From NCBI GenBank assembly GCA_900539465.1, contig UQCF01000014.1, positions 1 through 63,734 on the forward strand: a stretch of DNA of 63,734 nt. The letters run 5' to 3'. Positions 9,459 through 17,505 of this stretch are shown one piece after another; position 1 is the first letter of the stretch, and each line of letters opens with the position of its first letter. The notes below the pieces were generated by a model, which saw nothing but the letters and a program-made list of their open reading frames with translations, was not told where the DNA came from and did no database searches. The translations under genes and the position numbers were made by a program. The DNA comes from an uncultured Ruminococcus sp. Its GTDB lineage: Bacteria > Bacillota > Clostridia > Oscillospirales > Acutalibacteraceae.

Positions 9459-10049
9459 CTATTTCAACACTCCGAAATCTTTAAGCGGCCAAATGCAAAA
9501 TACTATTCTTCCCACTATCTGATCCGTCGGTATGCAGCCGACTGCCGTATTTCTTGAATCTATTGACACATCTCTGTTATCGCCGACCACAAACCATGCA
9601 TCGTCACCCACCTGATACGGAAGTTCCACGGTGGTTTCGCCATATGCCTTTTCGTCTATATACGGCTCGTCCAAAAGCTCGCCGTTAACCGTTATATTGC
9701 CGTCTTTGTCTATATTTATCCAGTCTCCCGGCTTTCCGATAACGCGTTTTACAAGAAGCTTGTTTTCATACCACAAGCCCACAACGTCGCCCGTTGAAAA
9801 CTGTGAGCCCTTCAAGGCAATCACTATTTCTCCGTCCTTCAGTGTGGGGTTCATTGAGGAGCCGTAAATCTGAAGCACCGGCATCCAAAGCGTTGCAACC
9901 AAAACGGCCAGAGCCGCAACCACCACCAATATCGCAACGGTGCTTTTAAGCGTTTTGCTGTATCTCCGCTTGTAACGGAGCCTCGCTCTTTCCGCCTCAA
10001 CCTGCTCTATAGATGGAATTTGAACGGCAGTTTTTTTGTTTAGTGCCAT
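9459..10049 (-). CDS. lepB: Signal peptidase I of the pilus operon (SipA-like)
   Basis: A 196-residue membrane serine peptidase that removes signal peptides. A basic N-terminus leads into one membrane helix (about 35-58). The catalytic Ser65 lies in GSSMNPTL and the general-base Lys101 in LLVKRVIGKPGD; the conserved GDNRDVSIDSR box is near residue 165. Genes of this type inside pilus clusters often serve pilin processing or act as assembly chaperones. Here both catalytic residues are kept, so it is probably active. It sits 35 bp before the giant adhesin and shares the operon. Confidence 0.92.
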   Translation of the reverse strand: MALNKKTAVQIPSIEQVEAERARLRYKRRYSKTLKSTVAILVVVAALAVLVATLWMPVLQIYGSSMNPTLKDGEIVIALKGSQFSTGDVVGLWYENKLLVKRVIGKPGDWINIDKDGNITVNGELLDEPYIDEKAYGETTVELPYQVGDDAWFVVGDNRDVSIDSRNTAVGCIPTDQIVGRIVFCIWPLKDFGVLK

Positions 10050-10065
10050 ATTTTTTGTTTACTCC

Positions 10066-10500
10066 TTAATCCTTGAGAAACATTTTAAGCTCGTTGTGAG
10101 CGCGCATAAATTCATCGGTTTTTTTTCTGAACTCGGTCCATTTTTCTTCGACCTGTTCATCGGCGTTTCTGATAATGCGTTCCGCCTCGTCTTCGGCGTC
10201 TGAAAGTATTTTTTGGCATCTGCTCTCAACATCTGCATTATCCGCTTTTATTTGCGAAAGATATTCGTCGGCGGCATTTTGAGCGGCTTCAAAAATTCCG
10301 CTGAGTTCAACGGTTGCCTCTGCAATAGAGCCTGCCTGAGAAAGCTTAAGCTCTCTTGATTCAAGGCTGTTTTTGAGTTTTTTATTTTCTTTTTCGAGAG
10401 CGGATTTTTGCTTTTTCAGCTCTTGCTCGTTTTTTTGGAGTTCATATATTATCTCTACCAATTCACTGCGGCTGAGACGTCTGAATTTTTTATCGGTCAT
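10066..10500 (-). CDS. Coiled-coil protein, first gene of the pilus operon
   Basis: I do not recognise a named family. The 144 residues are strongly charged and helical, with heptad-like coiled coil at about 20-60 (ELQKNEQELKKQKSALEKEN) and again at about 75-135. It lacks a signal peptide or membrane segment, so it is probably cytoplasmic. GGAGAGG precedes its ATG. It is the promoter-proximal gene and 17 bp separate it from lepB. A DivIVA-like or scaffolding role at the site of pilus assembly is conceivable but is inference only. Confidence 0.75.
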   Translation of the reverse strand: MTDKKFRRLSRSELVEIIYELQKNEQELKKQKSALEKENKKLKNSLESRELKLSQAGSIAEATVELSGIFEAAQNAADEYLSQIKADNADVESRCQKILSDAEDEAERIIRNADEQVEEKWTEFRKKTDEFMRAHNELKMFLKD

Positions 10501-10831
10501 GCTAACCTCTCCGTTCTGATGAATTAAAAATCAATACCGAAAGTTTTGAAAAACTGAAATCTGATATACCTCCGACAGCCGCAAGAGGCTGCGTTCCTTT
10601 TATAATTTATATTTTTTAGCTCGCACGGAGTTCTATGGACTCCCGTTTAATTTACCTGTTTTTTAATATAATATTATAATTTCTAAAGCCCCAAACGAGT
10701 AATACGAGGCCTTAAAAGCCCTAAATCAAGCTGATTATATAATCAGACATAATAAATTTATCATTTTTTTCTGATTTAAGCAACCCTAAATAGACACATT
10801 TTGAGTTTTGTCGCAGCAAATCATCATTATA
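10501..10831 (-). promoter_or_regulatory. Pilus operon promoter and long 5' leader
   Basis: The minus-strand element TATAAT at 10826-10831 is the best -10 box. It would give a leader of about 320 nt before the first gene; the -35 is weak, which suggests an activator. Inside the leader are a perfect 16-bp palindrome (CTGATTATATAATCAG, 10731-10746) and two small hairpins near 10575-10650 (CAGCC/GGCTG and GGAGT/ACTCC). I could not match it to a known riboswitch. Confidence 0.4.
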
Positions 10832-10971
10832 CACTATTTGCCGAGAAGCAAATCGAATAAAACAGTGACTTATCACAAATAATTATTTTCTTGTTTCTAT
10901 TAAAATTACTTTTAATAGATAAATTTTGTAATTACAGCAACAAAAGCTTTGATATTGGCTTTTAAACCGGA

Positions 10972-11060
10972 ATACAAATAATATTTGTATAAATTTAAAA
11001 TTTTTACGCATAACGAAACCGATACACCGATATAACAAATGTTACCGATGTATCGGTTTT
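10972..11060. repeat. Two intergenic inverted repeats
   Basis: ATACAAAT/ATTTGTAT (10972-10990, 3-nt loop) and a longer stem bounded by AAACCGATACA and TGTATCGGTTTT (11016-11060). The second has a T-run on the plus strand and could act as a terminator in either direction. No gene is seen between 10832 and 11218. Confidence 0.5.
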
Positions 11061-11148
11061 AAGCTTAAAGCATTTTAATTATGCGAACAAAAATCTCCGC
11101 CGCTCTTATTTTATTGCCTATTCAACCGTGCATTTGCAAAATAATGCC

Positions 11149-11181
11149 GCACCGCCGCGAGAAATTTTCCCGCGGCGGTGC
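11149..11181. terminator. GC-rich hairpin, likely terminator/repeat element
   Basis: Perfect 11-bp stem GCACCGCCGCG/CGCGGCGGTGC with an AT-rich loop (AGAAATTTTC), lying just 3' of the 265-residue gene on the minus strand. The loop and right arm recur at 12076-12105 (GAGAAATTTTCACGG, GCGGTGCTTTG), so it belongs to the dispersed palindromic repeats of this region. Confidence 0.5.
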
Positions 11182-11218
11182 TCTGCCTTTGCAAATTATT
11201 TATCAATCGTTGTTTTAT

Positions 11219-12016
11219 TTAAAACATGTTATGGATGGCATATTTGGTAAACACAAGCGATTTCTGCGAATCCTTGAAATCTAACTTAAAAAATACATCA
11301 TCCCGCCCAAATTTTTTGCAGCATTCGTCATAGGTTTTTTCAAGTGCACCTGTGGTATAAAACTCATTCATAAACGCAGATATAAATTCATCGGTATTAT
11401 ATGTATCTAAAAGGTCTACGTCTAAGTCATCCCAATTATATGCCAAAAGATTTAAGAATTCGGGCATTTTTTCGTTTTGAACAGACGGACCTTTTTCACA
11501 ATCGTATAAGTCACCTGCAAAAATTTTTATTGACTCAACATTGTCGGCACTGATTTGAATGTTGTGCTCGCTTTCTTTTTTCAAATAATACTTATGTTGC
11601 TGAGTCATAAACGCTGAACCGTTATTGCAAATAATTAAGTCGCCGATAGAGAAATATCCGATATTCTCTTTAATGCGGTCATGTTTTAGACTGAATGTAT
11701 TATATTTACTGCTGACAGGATAATATATTTCCTGCTTTGTTTTATACGAAAGCAGACATTTTTCAAATTCTTTTGAAAAGCCAACCTCTGACGGAGACAA
11801 GGGCGCAAACTCATATTGACCGTCCGGATTTATTTTAATATATGTATCTTCTTTGTATACAATATCGGTGCTGCCATCGCAATAGCTTATAATCTCATCG
11901 GGATTATTTTTTTCAATTGGCATATAGTTATATATCACAAAATATGCAACAAATATTAAAACTACCGCACATATGCCTCCGATTATTCCTAAAAAAATCT
12001 TTGCCGACTTTTTCAT
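11219..12016 (-). CDS. Hypothetical membrane-anchored protein next to Rhs tips
   Basis: I do not recognise the family. The 265 residues begin with a basic KKSAK and one membrane helix (about 6-28); the remainder is an extracytoplasmic, mostly polar domain with scattered Cys and many Asp/Glu/Tyr. AGGAGG precedes the ATG, giving a secure start. It follows the Rhs tip at 12944-13519 and the membrane protein at 12205-12846 on the same strand and has lower GC than the flanking core genes. Accessory genes downstream of Rhs tips are commonly immunity proteins, so that is a guess worth recording, but nothing in the sequence proves it. Confidence 0.7.
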   Translation of the reverse strand: MKKSAKIFLGIIGGICAVVLIFVAYFVIYNYMPIEKNNPDEIISYCDGSTDIVYKEDTYIKINPDGQYEFAPLSPSEVGFSKEFEKCLLSYKTKQEIYYPVSSKYNTFSLKHDRIKENIGYFSIGDLIICNNGSAFMTQQHKYYLKKESEHNIQISADNVESIKIFAGDLYDCEKGPSVQNEKMPEFLNLLAYNWDDLDVDLLDTYNTDEFISAFMNEFYTTGALEKTYDECCKKFGRDDVFFKLDFKDSQKSLVFTKYAIHNMF

Positions 12017-12075
12017 CTGATGCCTCCTAAAAAAATATAAGTTTTCAATGGCTCATATACTTCGTTGGTGCGTTT

Positions 12076-12120
12076 GTGAGAAATTTTCACGGCGGCGGTG
12101 CTTTGCCCCTACAATTTGTT
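12076..12120. repeat. Fragment of dispersed palindromic repeat
   Basis: Shares GAGAAATTTTC and GCGGTGCT with the hairpin at 11149-11181. Lies in the spacer between the 265- and 213-residue genes. Confidence 0.4.
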
Positions 12121-12204
12121 GTTTTTTAAGAAACTATATCAATACATATCTGATTAAACATATAAATTTATAGAAGCAAAAGTTTGCGCAAAACATCAAT
12201 ATGA

Positions 12205-12846
12205 TTAAAAGTACGGGTCCATTATTTCTGATTTATACCGCCCTTCGGTTTGTTTTTGAGGAATCTCTGTTGCGACATAATAATTTTCGTCAAAAATAAC
12301 ATGAAAATATTTAAGTCCGAGAGCTCCGTCATTTACCCCGACAAAGAATTTATCACCGACTGACAGCTTTTCTACGGAATTTCTGGGAACTGTTACCTCA
12401 AATTCCGTTTCGTCTATATTGCACAAAATTATTGTATCTCTGTAACCGAGATAATAGGGTATATCTACTCTTTCAGCGCCTTTGTCTGTAATATCAATAG
12501 CTTCAGCTTTTATAATTCGGTCTTCTGACTGTTTGCTAAAGACTTCGTTTGCACGGCGGGTACCTATAAACAGACAAAACCACAGCATAAATACTATTAA
12601 AAGTGAAAAGCCCACGTTTTTCGCTTTATCTTTTTTTACAGAAAACAATAAAATAATCAATGATGAAATTACCGCGCAAGCCAATTCCAAATATACATCG
12701 GAATCCATTGTTATATACCAGCCGGGCTCTGACATCGGAAAAACGAACGCCAACCCAAGCGACAAAAAGGTTACGGATTTTTTGTCTTTTACAAAAGATA
12801 CTAATGATATTACAATCATTAGTAAAGAAAATATCATTAACCACAT
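12205..12846 (-). CDS. Hypothetical multi-pass membrane protein, possible Rhs immunity
   Basis: A 213-residue protein without a family I can name. Hydrophobic helices appear at about 1-18, 24-40, 50-68 and 75-93, followed by a soluble C-terminal part of about 115 residues (ending MDPYF). GAGGA lies 11 nt before the ATG. It is the first gene behind the hydrophobic Rhs tip at 12944-13519, and a polytopic membrane immunity protein would match a membrane-acting toxin. That pairing is inferred from gene order only. The coding region is AT-rich like the rest of the island. Confidence 0.65.
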   Translation of the reverse strand: MWLMIFSLLMIVISLVSFVKDKKSVTFLSLGLAFVFPMSEPGWYITMDSDVYLELACAVISSLIILLFSVKKDKAKNVGFSLLIVFMLWFCLFIGTRRANEVFSKQSEDRIIKAEAIDITDKGAERVDIPYYLGYRDTIILCNIDETEFEVTVPRNSVEKLSVGDKFFVGVNDGALGLKYFHVIFDENYYVATEIPQKQTEGRYKSEIMDPYF

Positions 12847-12943
12847 GCAATCACTTTTCCTCTGATTACTATTCTTTCATCAATTTTTCCGTCTGTAAAG
12901 TAATCCAAAATTAACGCAATTGCGGACCCTAATGACAAAAGCC

Positions 12944-13519
12944 TTAAAGCAATAGACCACATATAAACGAAGTTCTTTGACGATTTCTATATACATATTT
13001 AGTGAATTTGGACACTGTTTTTATTAGTGCGGCAGGAATAAAATTAGATATAAAAATACCTGTTGCTCTCCAAATAACTTTTCTCAAAAGGGTAAATCCT
13101 TTTGTAAACATTGTTCTAAATTTAGGCACAGCAGAATACATAAGTTTATTATAAAATAATTTAAAACCTTTTTTTCTTGCATAATACTTCAGTCCCGACC
13201 CAACAACATCGTAGCCTATTTTTGCAATTCGTAAAAATGAAATTGTTGTAAAAGCAATATCTAATATTAATGCAAAGCCATCTATAGTTAACAATCCACT
13301 TGGGTCACTGTCAAGCACTGGGTCATTATTGCAATATGCAAAGAGGTTGGCTCCGTTTATTGTGCCGGTTGTGTCGCAAAGAATATTGGTATCGTCCGTG
13401 TTTATAAATCTTCCGACTTCCGGGTCATAGTAGCGTGACTGAAGATAATAAAGACCTGTTTCATAGTCATAGAAATAACCTCTGTATGTTACGTTGTTTA
13501 TTGAGGCTATATCAATCAA
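12944..13519 (-). CDS. Truncated Rhs C-terminal tip (core domain plus hydrophobic toxin-like end)
   Basis: Residues about 8-75 are an RHS-repeat-associated core end: YRGYFYDYETGLYYLQSRYY, then GRFINTDD and NNDPVLDSDPSG, the usual border between core and variable toxin. The remaining about 115 residues are hydrophobic and basic (several helices), unlike the other tip in the window, suggesting a membrane-acting or truncated effector. There is no upstream Rhs body: the frame opens only four codons before, the nominal TTG start has no ribosome site, and homology to the tip at 14322-15290 begins abruptly near GYFYD. It therefore looks like a displaced, orphan tip cassette that could be expressed only after recombination with a full-length Rhs gene. 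Confidence 0.75.
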   Translation of the reverse strand: MIDIASINNVTYRGYFYDYETGLYYLQSRYYDPEVGRFINTDDTNILCDTTGTINGANLFAYCNNDPVLDSDPSGLLTIDGFALILDIAFTTISFLRIAKIGYDVVGSGLKYYARKKGFKLFYNKLMYSAVPKFRTMFTKGFTLLRKVIWRATGIFISNFIPAALIKTVSKFTKYVYRNRQRTSFICGLLL

Positions 13520-13631
13520 ACAAACTTACATTTTAAAAATAACACATAAAAATTTGTTAGTCAATAGATTTATAAGAACTTTGTTCTATATATTATATGA
13601 TGAAATAACAAATAGAATCTGCATTTAGCTG

Positions 13632-13665
13632 AAGACCGTGGGAATGTCACAATTCCCACGGTCTT
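13632..13665. terminator. Hairpin between the two Rhs tip cassettes
   Basis: Perfect 14-bp stem AAGACCGTGGGAAT/ATTCCCACGGTCTT with TTATT after it on the plus strand and A-rich sequence on the other; a bidirectional terminator. The remainder of 13520-13758 contains no other feature I can support. Confidence 0.6.
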
Positions 13666-13758
13666 TATTGATATTGAGTTTTTTAGTTACAGCTATTTAA
13701 AAAAGAGCTATATTTGCGATTGTGGTTTACCCATGAAAACGGTCACATTTTATGCAAA

Positions 13759-14310
13759 CTAAAAATGGAAAGTATAAAAATATATTTTTCTCTCTTGAGA
13801 TGAAAGAAGTACAAGGCGATTTTCTTCATTATAAAATTTATCGGAGTAAAAAAATTTTTGGGTTTGGATAAAGTTATTAAAATTTGCATCTGCATTTTTA
13901 CTGAGTTCACTTTCATCATACATAAAACCCAAATCCCCGGTTTGCGGTATTTTTGAAGTAAGCGTCCAATCGTCATATTTTTTCAACAATTCGTCGTAAT
14001 ACTCTTCGGTTACGGTCAAATTTCCCGAACAATAATAACATTTTGGCACTCCCAAGATTATAGCGGTAGGAGTGAAATATGCCTCACAGTTTAAGATTGA
14101 TGATTTTAAATCGTCATTTATCCCAATATATTCATTCAGGCTTTCCGCATCCGATATTTCAATCGTTTTGCCCTCATATTGCGGGGCCAACCTCTCGCTT
14201 TCTTCTACTATATAAGTAACAACAAGATAAATACTAAGATAAAAAATTGCCACTAAAGAAAGTAAAGAAGCACAAACAATAATTATTATTTTTAATGCTT
14301 TTTTTATAAT
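13759..14310 (-). CDS. Membrane-anchored immunity-like protein; start codon apparently ATA
   Basis: Single N-terminal membrane helix and an extracytoplasmic domain of about 140 residues with a CYYC pair; family unknown. The first standard start is a GTG at 14253, which would cut into the helix. In frame upstream, a good ribosome site (GGAGGG at 14319-14314) is followed by ATA AAA AAA GCA at 14307, which reads as the classic (M)KKALKIII membrane-lead. The natural start is therefore probably an ATG mutated to ATA (or an ATT at 14310), so the gene may be poorly expressed. It lies 12 bp behind the Rhs tip at 14322-15290, the normal place of an immunity gene. Confidence 0.6.
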   Translation of the reverse strand: MIKKALKIIIIVCASLLSLVAIFYLSIYLVVTYIVEESERLAPQYEGKTIEISDAESLNEYIGINDDLKSSILNCEAYFTPTAIILGVPKCYYCSGNLTVTEEYYDELLKKYDDWTLTSKIPQTGDLGFMYDESELSKNADANFNNFIQTQKFFYSDKFYNEENRLVLLSSQERKIYFYTFHF

Positions 14311-14321
14311 AAACCCTCCAA

Positions 14322-15290
14322 TCAGTAATAAGATACAGTTATTCTATTATCGTTTTTCCACTTAAGTTTAAACGCAACAATTCCATATGAATAATAATCA
14401 TGTGCCAAACCCATTTCAATAAATATACCTGTATTTTTAATAGCAAATTTAACGCCCTTGTTCATGATAGCATTATCAGTTATTTTGAATGCTTTCGTCT
14501 TGCTAAAATTATATAAATCAATCGCAAGAACCGCTACTTTAGCTGTATATTCCTTTGCTTTACTGTCATAGAAGATTTGAGCGCCTATATTAGCCCAATG
14601 GGAATTTAATGCAAATTTCCAATCCATAGTGCTACAATCTACCATAAAATAGATATCTCTACAAATACTATAATTGGACTTTGTTCCGTAGTATTTTATT
14701 ACATATTTTTTCATTTCAAAAAAATGTTTAATTATTGTTTCTTTTATTTGACTATCTTGATTATAAGCCTCCATATAGTTATACATGAACATTTCCCCTT
14801 CTCCGTCCAAACAACGCTTATAAAATTTAACACCATTAGGATATTTGAGAGATAAAACGGAAGACCCTGTATAAGCTAAATTTTTTAATGCTTTATAATA
14901 AGGTGTTTTCTTTCTGTTAATAAAAACATAATCATCTTTTTCTCTTTTAGGTTCAAAAAGTGAAATTGATTCTTCAAATATATACTTTCCTGAATAGCCG
15001 CCATAGTCAACTTTGCTCACCGGATTATTCGCACAATACGCAAATATGTTGGTAGTTAACGGTGAGGAATCATAACCAATATACGCAGTATCGTCCGCAT
15101 TGATGAAGCGACCGGTTTCGGGGTCATAATAGCGTGACTGTAGATAATAGAGACCTGTTTCAACGTCATAGAAATAGCCTCTGTACATTATGCTGTTCAT
15201 TGCGGCAACTATCATTGCCTCAAGCTTACCGAGAGAGTCAAGCTCCTCGTTGTAATCGTATGTCACATTTTCCCATGCGTCATAAATCAT
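14322..15290 (-). CDS. Truncated Rhs C-terminal tip with unknown toxin domain
   Basis: The region reads as the end of an Rhs protein. Before the first ATG (15290) the frame stays open to 15488 and encodes YVKTIQGDVGGIIN, the typical last YD-repeat of Rhs cores, but no start codon exists there. After it come MYRGYFYDVETGLYYLQSRY, GRFINADD and NNPVSKVDYGG, where the usual DPxG border is altered. The C-terminal about 230 residues are a unique toxin-like domain I cannot name. The N-terminal secretion and repeat regions are absent, so this is an orphan tip. It abuts the ATPase gene end at 15469, with which the open frame overlaps by about 20 bp. Confidence 0.75.
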   Translation of the reverse strand: MIYDAWENVTYDYNEELDSLGKLEAMIVAAMNSIMYRGYFYDVETGLYYLQSRYYDPETGRFINADDTAYIGYDSSPLTTNIFAYCANNPVSKVDYGGYSGKYIFEESISLFEPKREKDDYVFINRKKTPYYKALKNLAYTGSSVLSLKYPNGVKFYKRCLDGEGEMFMYNYMEAYNQDSQIKETIIKHFFEMKKYVIKYYGTKSNYSICRDIYFMVDCSTMDWKFALNSHWANIGAQIFYDSKAKEYTAKVAVLAIDLYNFSKTKAFKITDNAIMNKGVKFAIKNTGIFIEMGLAHDYYSYGIVAFKLKWKNDNRITVSYY

Positions 15291-15468
15291 ACCTATGCAA
15301 GCTATGTTGTCTGTTGCATTGATTATTCCGCCGACGTCACCTTGAATCGTTTTAACATAAATATATGTTTTGTTATTATATGTGAATCCGTAAACTTCGT
15401 CGTTTAAGTCTACAGATAGCTGATAACTGCCGTCAAGCCGTTTGCAGTCTCTTGCTTTAATAAACTTT

Positions 15469-16185
15469 TCAACAATCCAACAAGCTTTTTAACAGCCTTT
15501 CACGGTTATTTATAAACAGCTCTGTAACCTTATAGCTGTCAGTTTCTTCATATTGACAGGTATGGATTTTTCCGTTATCGAAGCTAAAAATTTCGGCATT
15601 CGGTACACCGAGTAAAATCGGTGAATGTGTAGCTATAATAAATTGTGCGTCATCGCTTGCACATCTGCAAATCTCTGTCATCAGTGTAAGCTGCCTTTGT
15701 GCAGACAATGCCGCCTCCGGCTCATCAAGCAAATACAGACCGTTGGGTCGAACATTATTCTGCACCATTTTTAAAAAGCTTTCTCCGTGTGAACTCTTGT
15801 GGTACTCTTCCGACGGGTGTGCAAAATCAGAATATTCCTCCTCTTTGGTTGCAACATTATAAAAGCTTTCTGCTCTTAAAAAATAGCCCCATTTCTCTTT
15901 CCTGTATCCTTTTGCAATCGTTATGGCATTGCATAGCTCCGAGTGCGTATCGTGCGTTGAAAAGCAATAATTTTTCGTTCCGCCCTCAGGGTTAAATCCG
16001 TGTGCAACGGCTATCGCCTCAAGTAAAGTCGATTTACCGCTCCCATTCTCTCCGACAAAAAAAGAAACAGGTTTTGTAAATTCGATTTTTTCAACCTTAT
16101 AGAGTGCTTCAATGTTTTTAAGGTAACTGTCGTCATTTATCATATCCCAATCAAAAAGCACACTTTGTATAAATTGATGATTCAT
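15469..16185 (-). CDS. Small ABC/AAA-type ATPase (RecF/OLD-like single domain)
   Basis: A 238-residue soluble ATPase. Walker A is GENGSGKST (45-53), the signature region is SSHGESF (about 140), Walker B is LYLLDEPEAAL and the H-loop is ATHSPI, the order of ABC-type ATPases of the AAA_21/AAA_23 kind. It has no membrane or long coiled-coil insert, so it is neither an SMC protein nor an obvious transporter subunit. Stand-alone enzymes of this family occur in defence and repair islands, and here it precedes the Rhs remnants. AAGGAT precedes the ATG. The function beyond ATP hydrolysis is not known. Confidence 0.85.
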   Translation of the reverse strand: MNHQFIQSVLFDWDMINDDSYLKNIEALYKVEKIEFTKPVSFFVGENGSGKSTLLEAIAVAHGFNPEGGTKNYCFSTHDTHSELCNAITIAKGYRKEKWGYFLRAESFYNVATKEEEYSDFAHPSEEYHKSSHGESFLKMVQNNVRPNGLYLLDEPEAALSAQRQLTLMTEICRCASDDAQFIIATHSPILLGVPNAEIFSFDNGKIHTCQYEETDSYKVTELFINNRERLLKSLLDC

Positions 16186-16212
16186 TTTTCTATCCTTACC
16201 AATTTAATAATA

Positions 16213-16242
16213 AGCATTTCAAATGCTACAAACAGTGTAGCA
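16213..16242. promoter_or_regulatory. Overlapping inverted repeats upstream of the ATPase gene
   Basis: AGCATTTCAAATGCT (16213-16227) is a perfect 15-bp palindrome; it overlaps TGCTACA-N5-TGTAGCA (16224-16242). They lie in the promoter region of the ATPase and may be operators. The rest of 16186-16397 shows no gene. Confidence 0.4.
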
Positions 16243-16397
16243 TTTGATAATGATTTTTTCAATATAAATTTTTAAAAATCGGCTTGCTTTGTATTGTGAT
16301 GCTTATAATATTTAATAAACTAATATAACCGTATCACTTCTGACGGTTGTTAATTTGCGCAAAACAAGTACCTTTAAATTATCAAGATAAAAAAATA

Positions 16398-16439
16398 TTA
16401 GACACATTACAAGAGTAATACTCTAAATAATGTGTCTAA
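16398..16439 (-). terminator. Terminator after the GGGtGRT gene
   Basis: 12-bp arms TTAGACACATTA/TAATGTGTCTAA, with a nested AGAGTAATACTCT hairpin in the loop, 40 bp past the stop codon on the minus strand. Confidence 0.65.
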
Positions 16440-16479
16440 CTTTTTAATTATTTATTTTGCAATATAATCTAAAAGCAGC

Positions 16480-17487
16480 TTATTTCATTGCCTCTTCAAC
16501 TGCAACAGCGCAAGCAACTGTGGCACCGACCATCGGGTTATTGCCCATGCCCATAAGTCCCATCATCTCAACATGAGCGGGAACAGATGAAGAACCTGCA
16601 AACTGTGCGTCACCGTGCATACGACCCATTGAGTCTGTAAGACCGTAAGAAGCGGGACCTGCGGCAACGTTGTCGGGGTGAAGTGTACGGCCTGTGCCGC
16701 CGCCCGATGCAACCGAGAAATATGATATGCCGTTTTCGTTGGCATACTTTTTATATGTGCCTGCAACAAGGTGCTGGAAACGGGTCGGGTTAGTTGAGTT
16801 GCCTGTGATAGATACGTCAACCTTCTCATGCTTCATGATAGCAACGCCTTCGAGAACGTCGTTTGCGCCGTAGCAGCGAACCGCAGCTCTCTCACCCTTT
16901 GAGTAAGCTTTTGTCTCAAGAACATGAAGCTCGCCCTTGTGGAAATCATAATCGGTCTTAACATATGTGAAGCCGTTGATTCTTGAAATAATCATTGCGG
17001 CGTCTTTGCCGAGGCCGTTAAGGATAACCTGGAGAGGCTCTTTACGAACCTTGTTGGCTGTTTTTGCAATACCTATTGCGCCCTCTGCGGCAGCGAAAGA
17101 TTCGTGACCCGCAAGGAATGCGAAGCACTTTGTTTTTTCGTTAAGAAGCATTGCACCGAGGTTGCCGTGACCGAGGCCGACCTTTCTCTGCTCTGCAACA
17201 GAACCGGGGATGCAGAATGCCTGCAAGCCGATACCGATAGCGGCAGCTGCGTCAGATGCGTTTTTGATGCCTTTTTTGAGAGCAACCGCAACGCCGAGGG
17301 TATAAGCCCAAACTGCGTTGTCGAATGCGATAGGCTGAACGCCCTTTACGATGCCTTCAACATCAATGCCTTTTTCTTTGCAAAGAGCCTGCGCGTCTTC
17401 AAGGCTTGCGATGCCGTACTCGGCAAGGCATGCTTCGATCTGGGGCATTCTTCTCTCTTTGCCTTCAAATTTTACGTCATTAGCCAT
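16480..17487 (-). CDS. GGGtGRT protein
   Basis: A 335-residue protein with the eponymous GGGTGRT motif near residue 265 (SVASGGGTGRTLHPDN) and a Gly/Met-rich end (MMGLMGMGNNPMVGATVACA). It matches the family of that name, which is common in anaerobic Clostridia and has no established reaction. It is translated from ATG after AAAGGAGG and lies 18 bp behind the NifU-like gene, its usual partner. Pairing with an iron-sulfur scaffold suggests a role linked to a metal cluster or redox enzyme, but this is inference. Terminates at the hairpin at 16398. Confidence 0.88.
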   Translation of the reverse strand: MANDVKFEGKERRMPQIEACLAEYGIASLEDAQALCKEKGIDVEGIVKGVQPIAFDNAVWAYTLGVAVALKKGIKNASDAAAAIGIGLQAFCIPGSVAEQRKVGLGHGNLGAMLLNEKTKCFAFLAGHESFAAAEGAIGIAKTANKVRKEPLQVILNGLGKDAAMIISRINGFTYVKTDYDFHKGELHVLETKAYSKGERAAVRCYGANDVLEGVAIMKHEKVDVSITGNSTNPTRFQHLVAGTYKKYANENGISYFSVASGGGTGRTLHPDNVAAGPASYGLTDSMGRMHGDAQFAGSSSVPAHVEMMGLMGMGNNPMVGATVACAVAVEEAMK

Positions 17488-17505
17488 TGTGCGTTCCTCC
17501 TTTAA

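Noticed and set aside
10501..10831. c-di-GMP or other known riboswitch in the pilus leader
   Set aside because: I could not find the conserved GCAAA/ACGCA words or any other riboswitch core; left as an unidentified leader.
10501..10831. Invertible (phase-variable) promoter before the pilus operon
   Set aside because: The inverted repeats are short, too close together and dissimilar to one another; no recombinase gene is adjacent.
15469..16185. ATPase as part of a two-gene defence system (for example with a nuclease)
   Set aside because: No nuclease, reverse transcriptase or TOPRIM domain adjoins it; neighbours are Rhs remnants and core genes.
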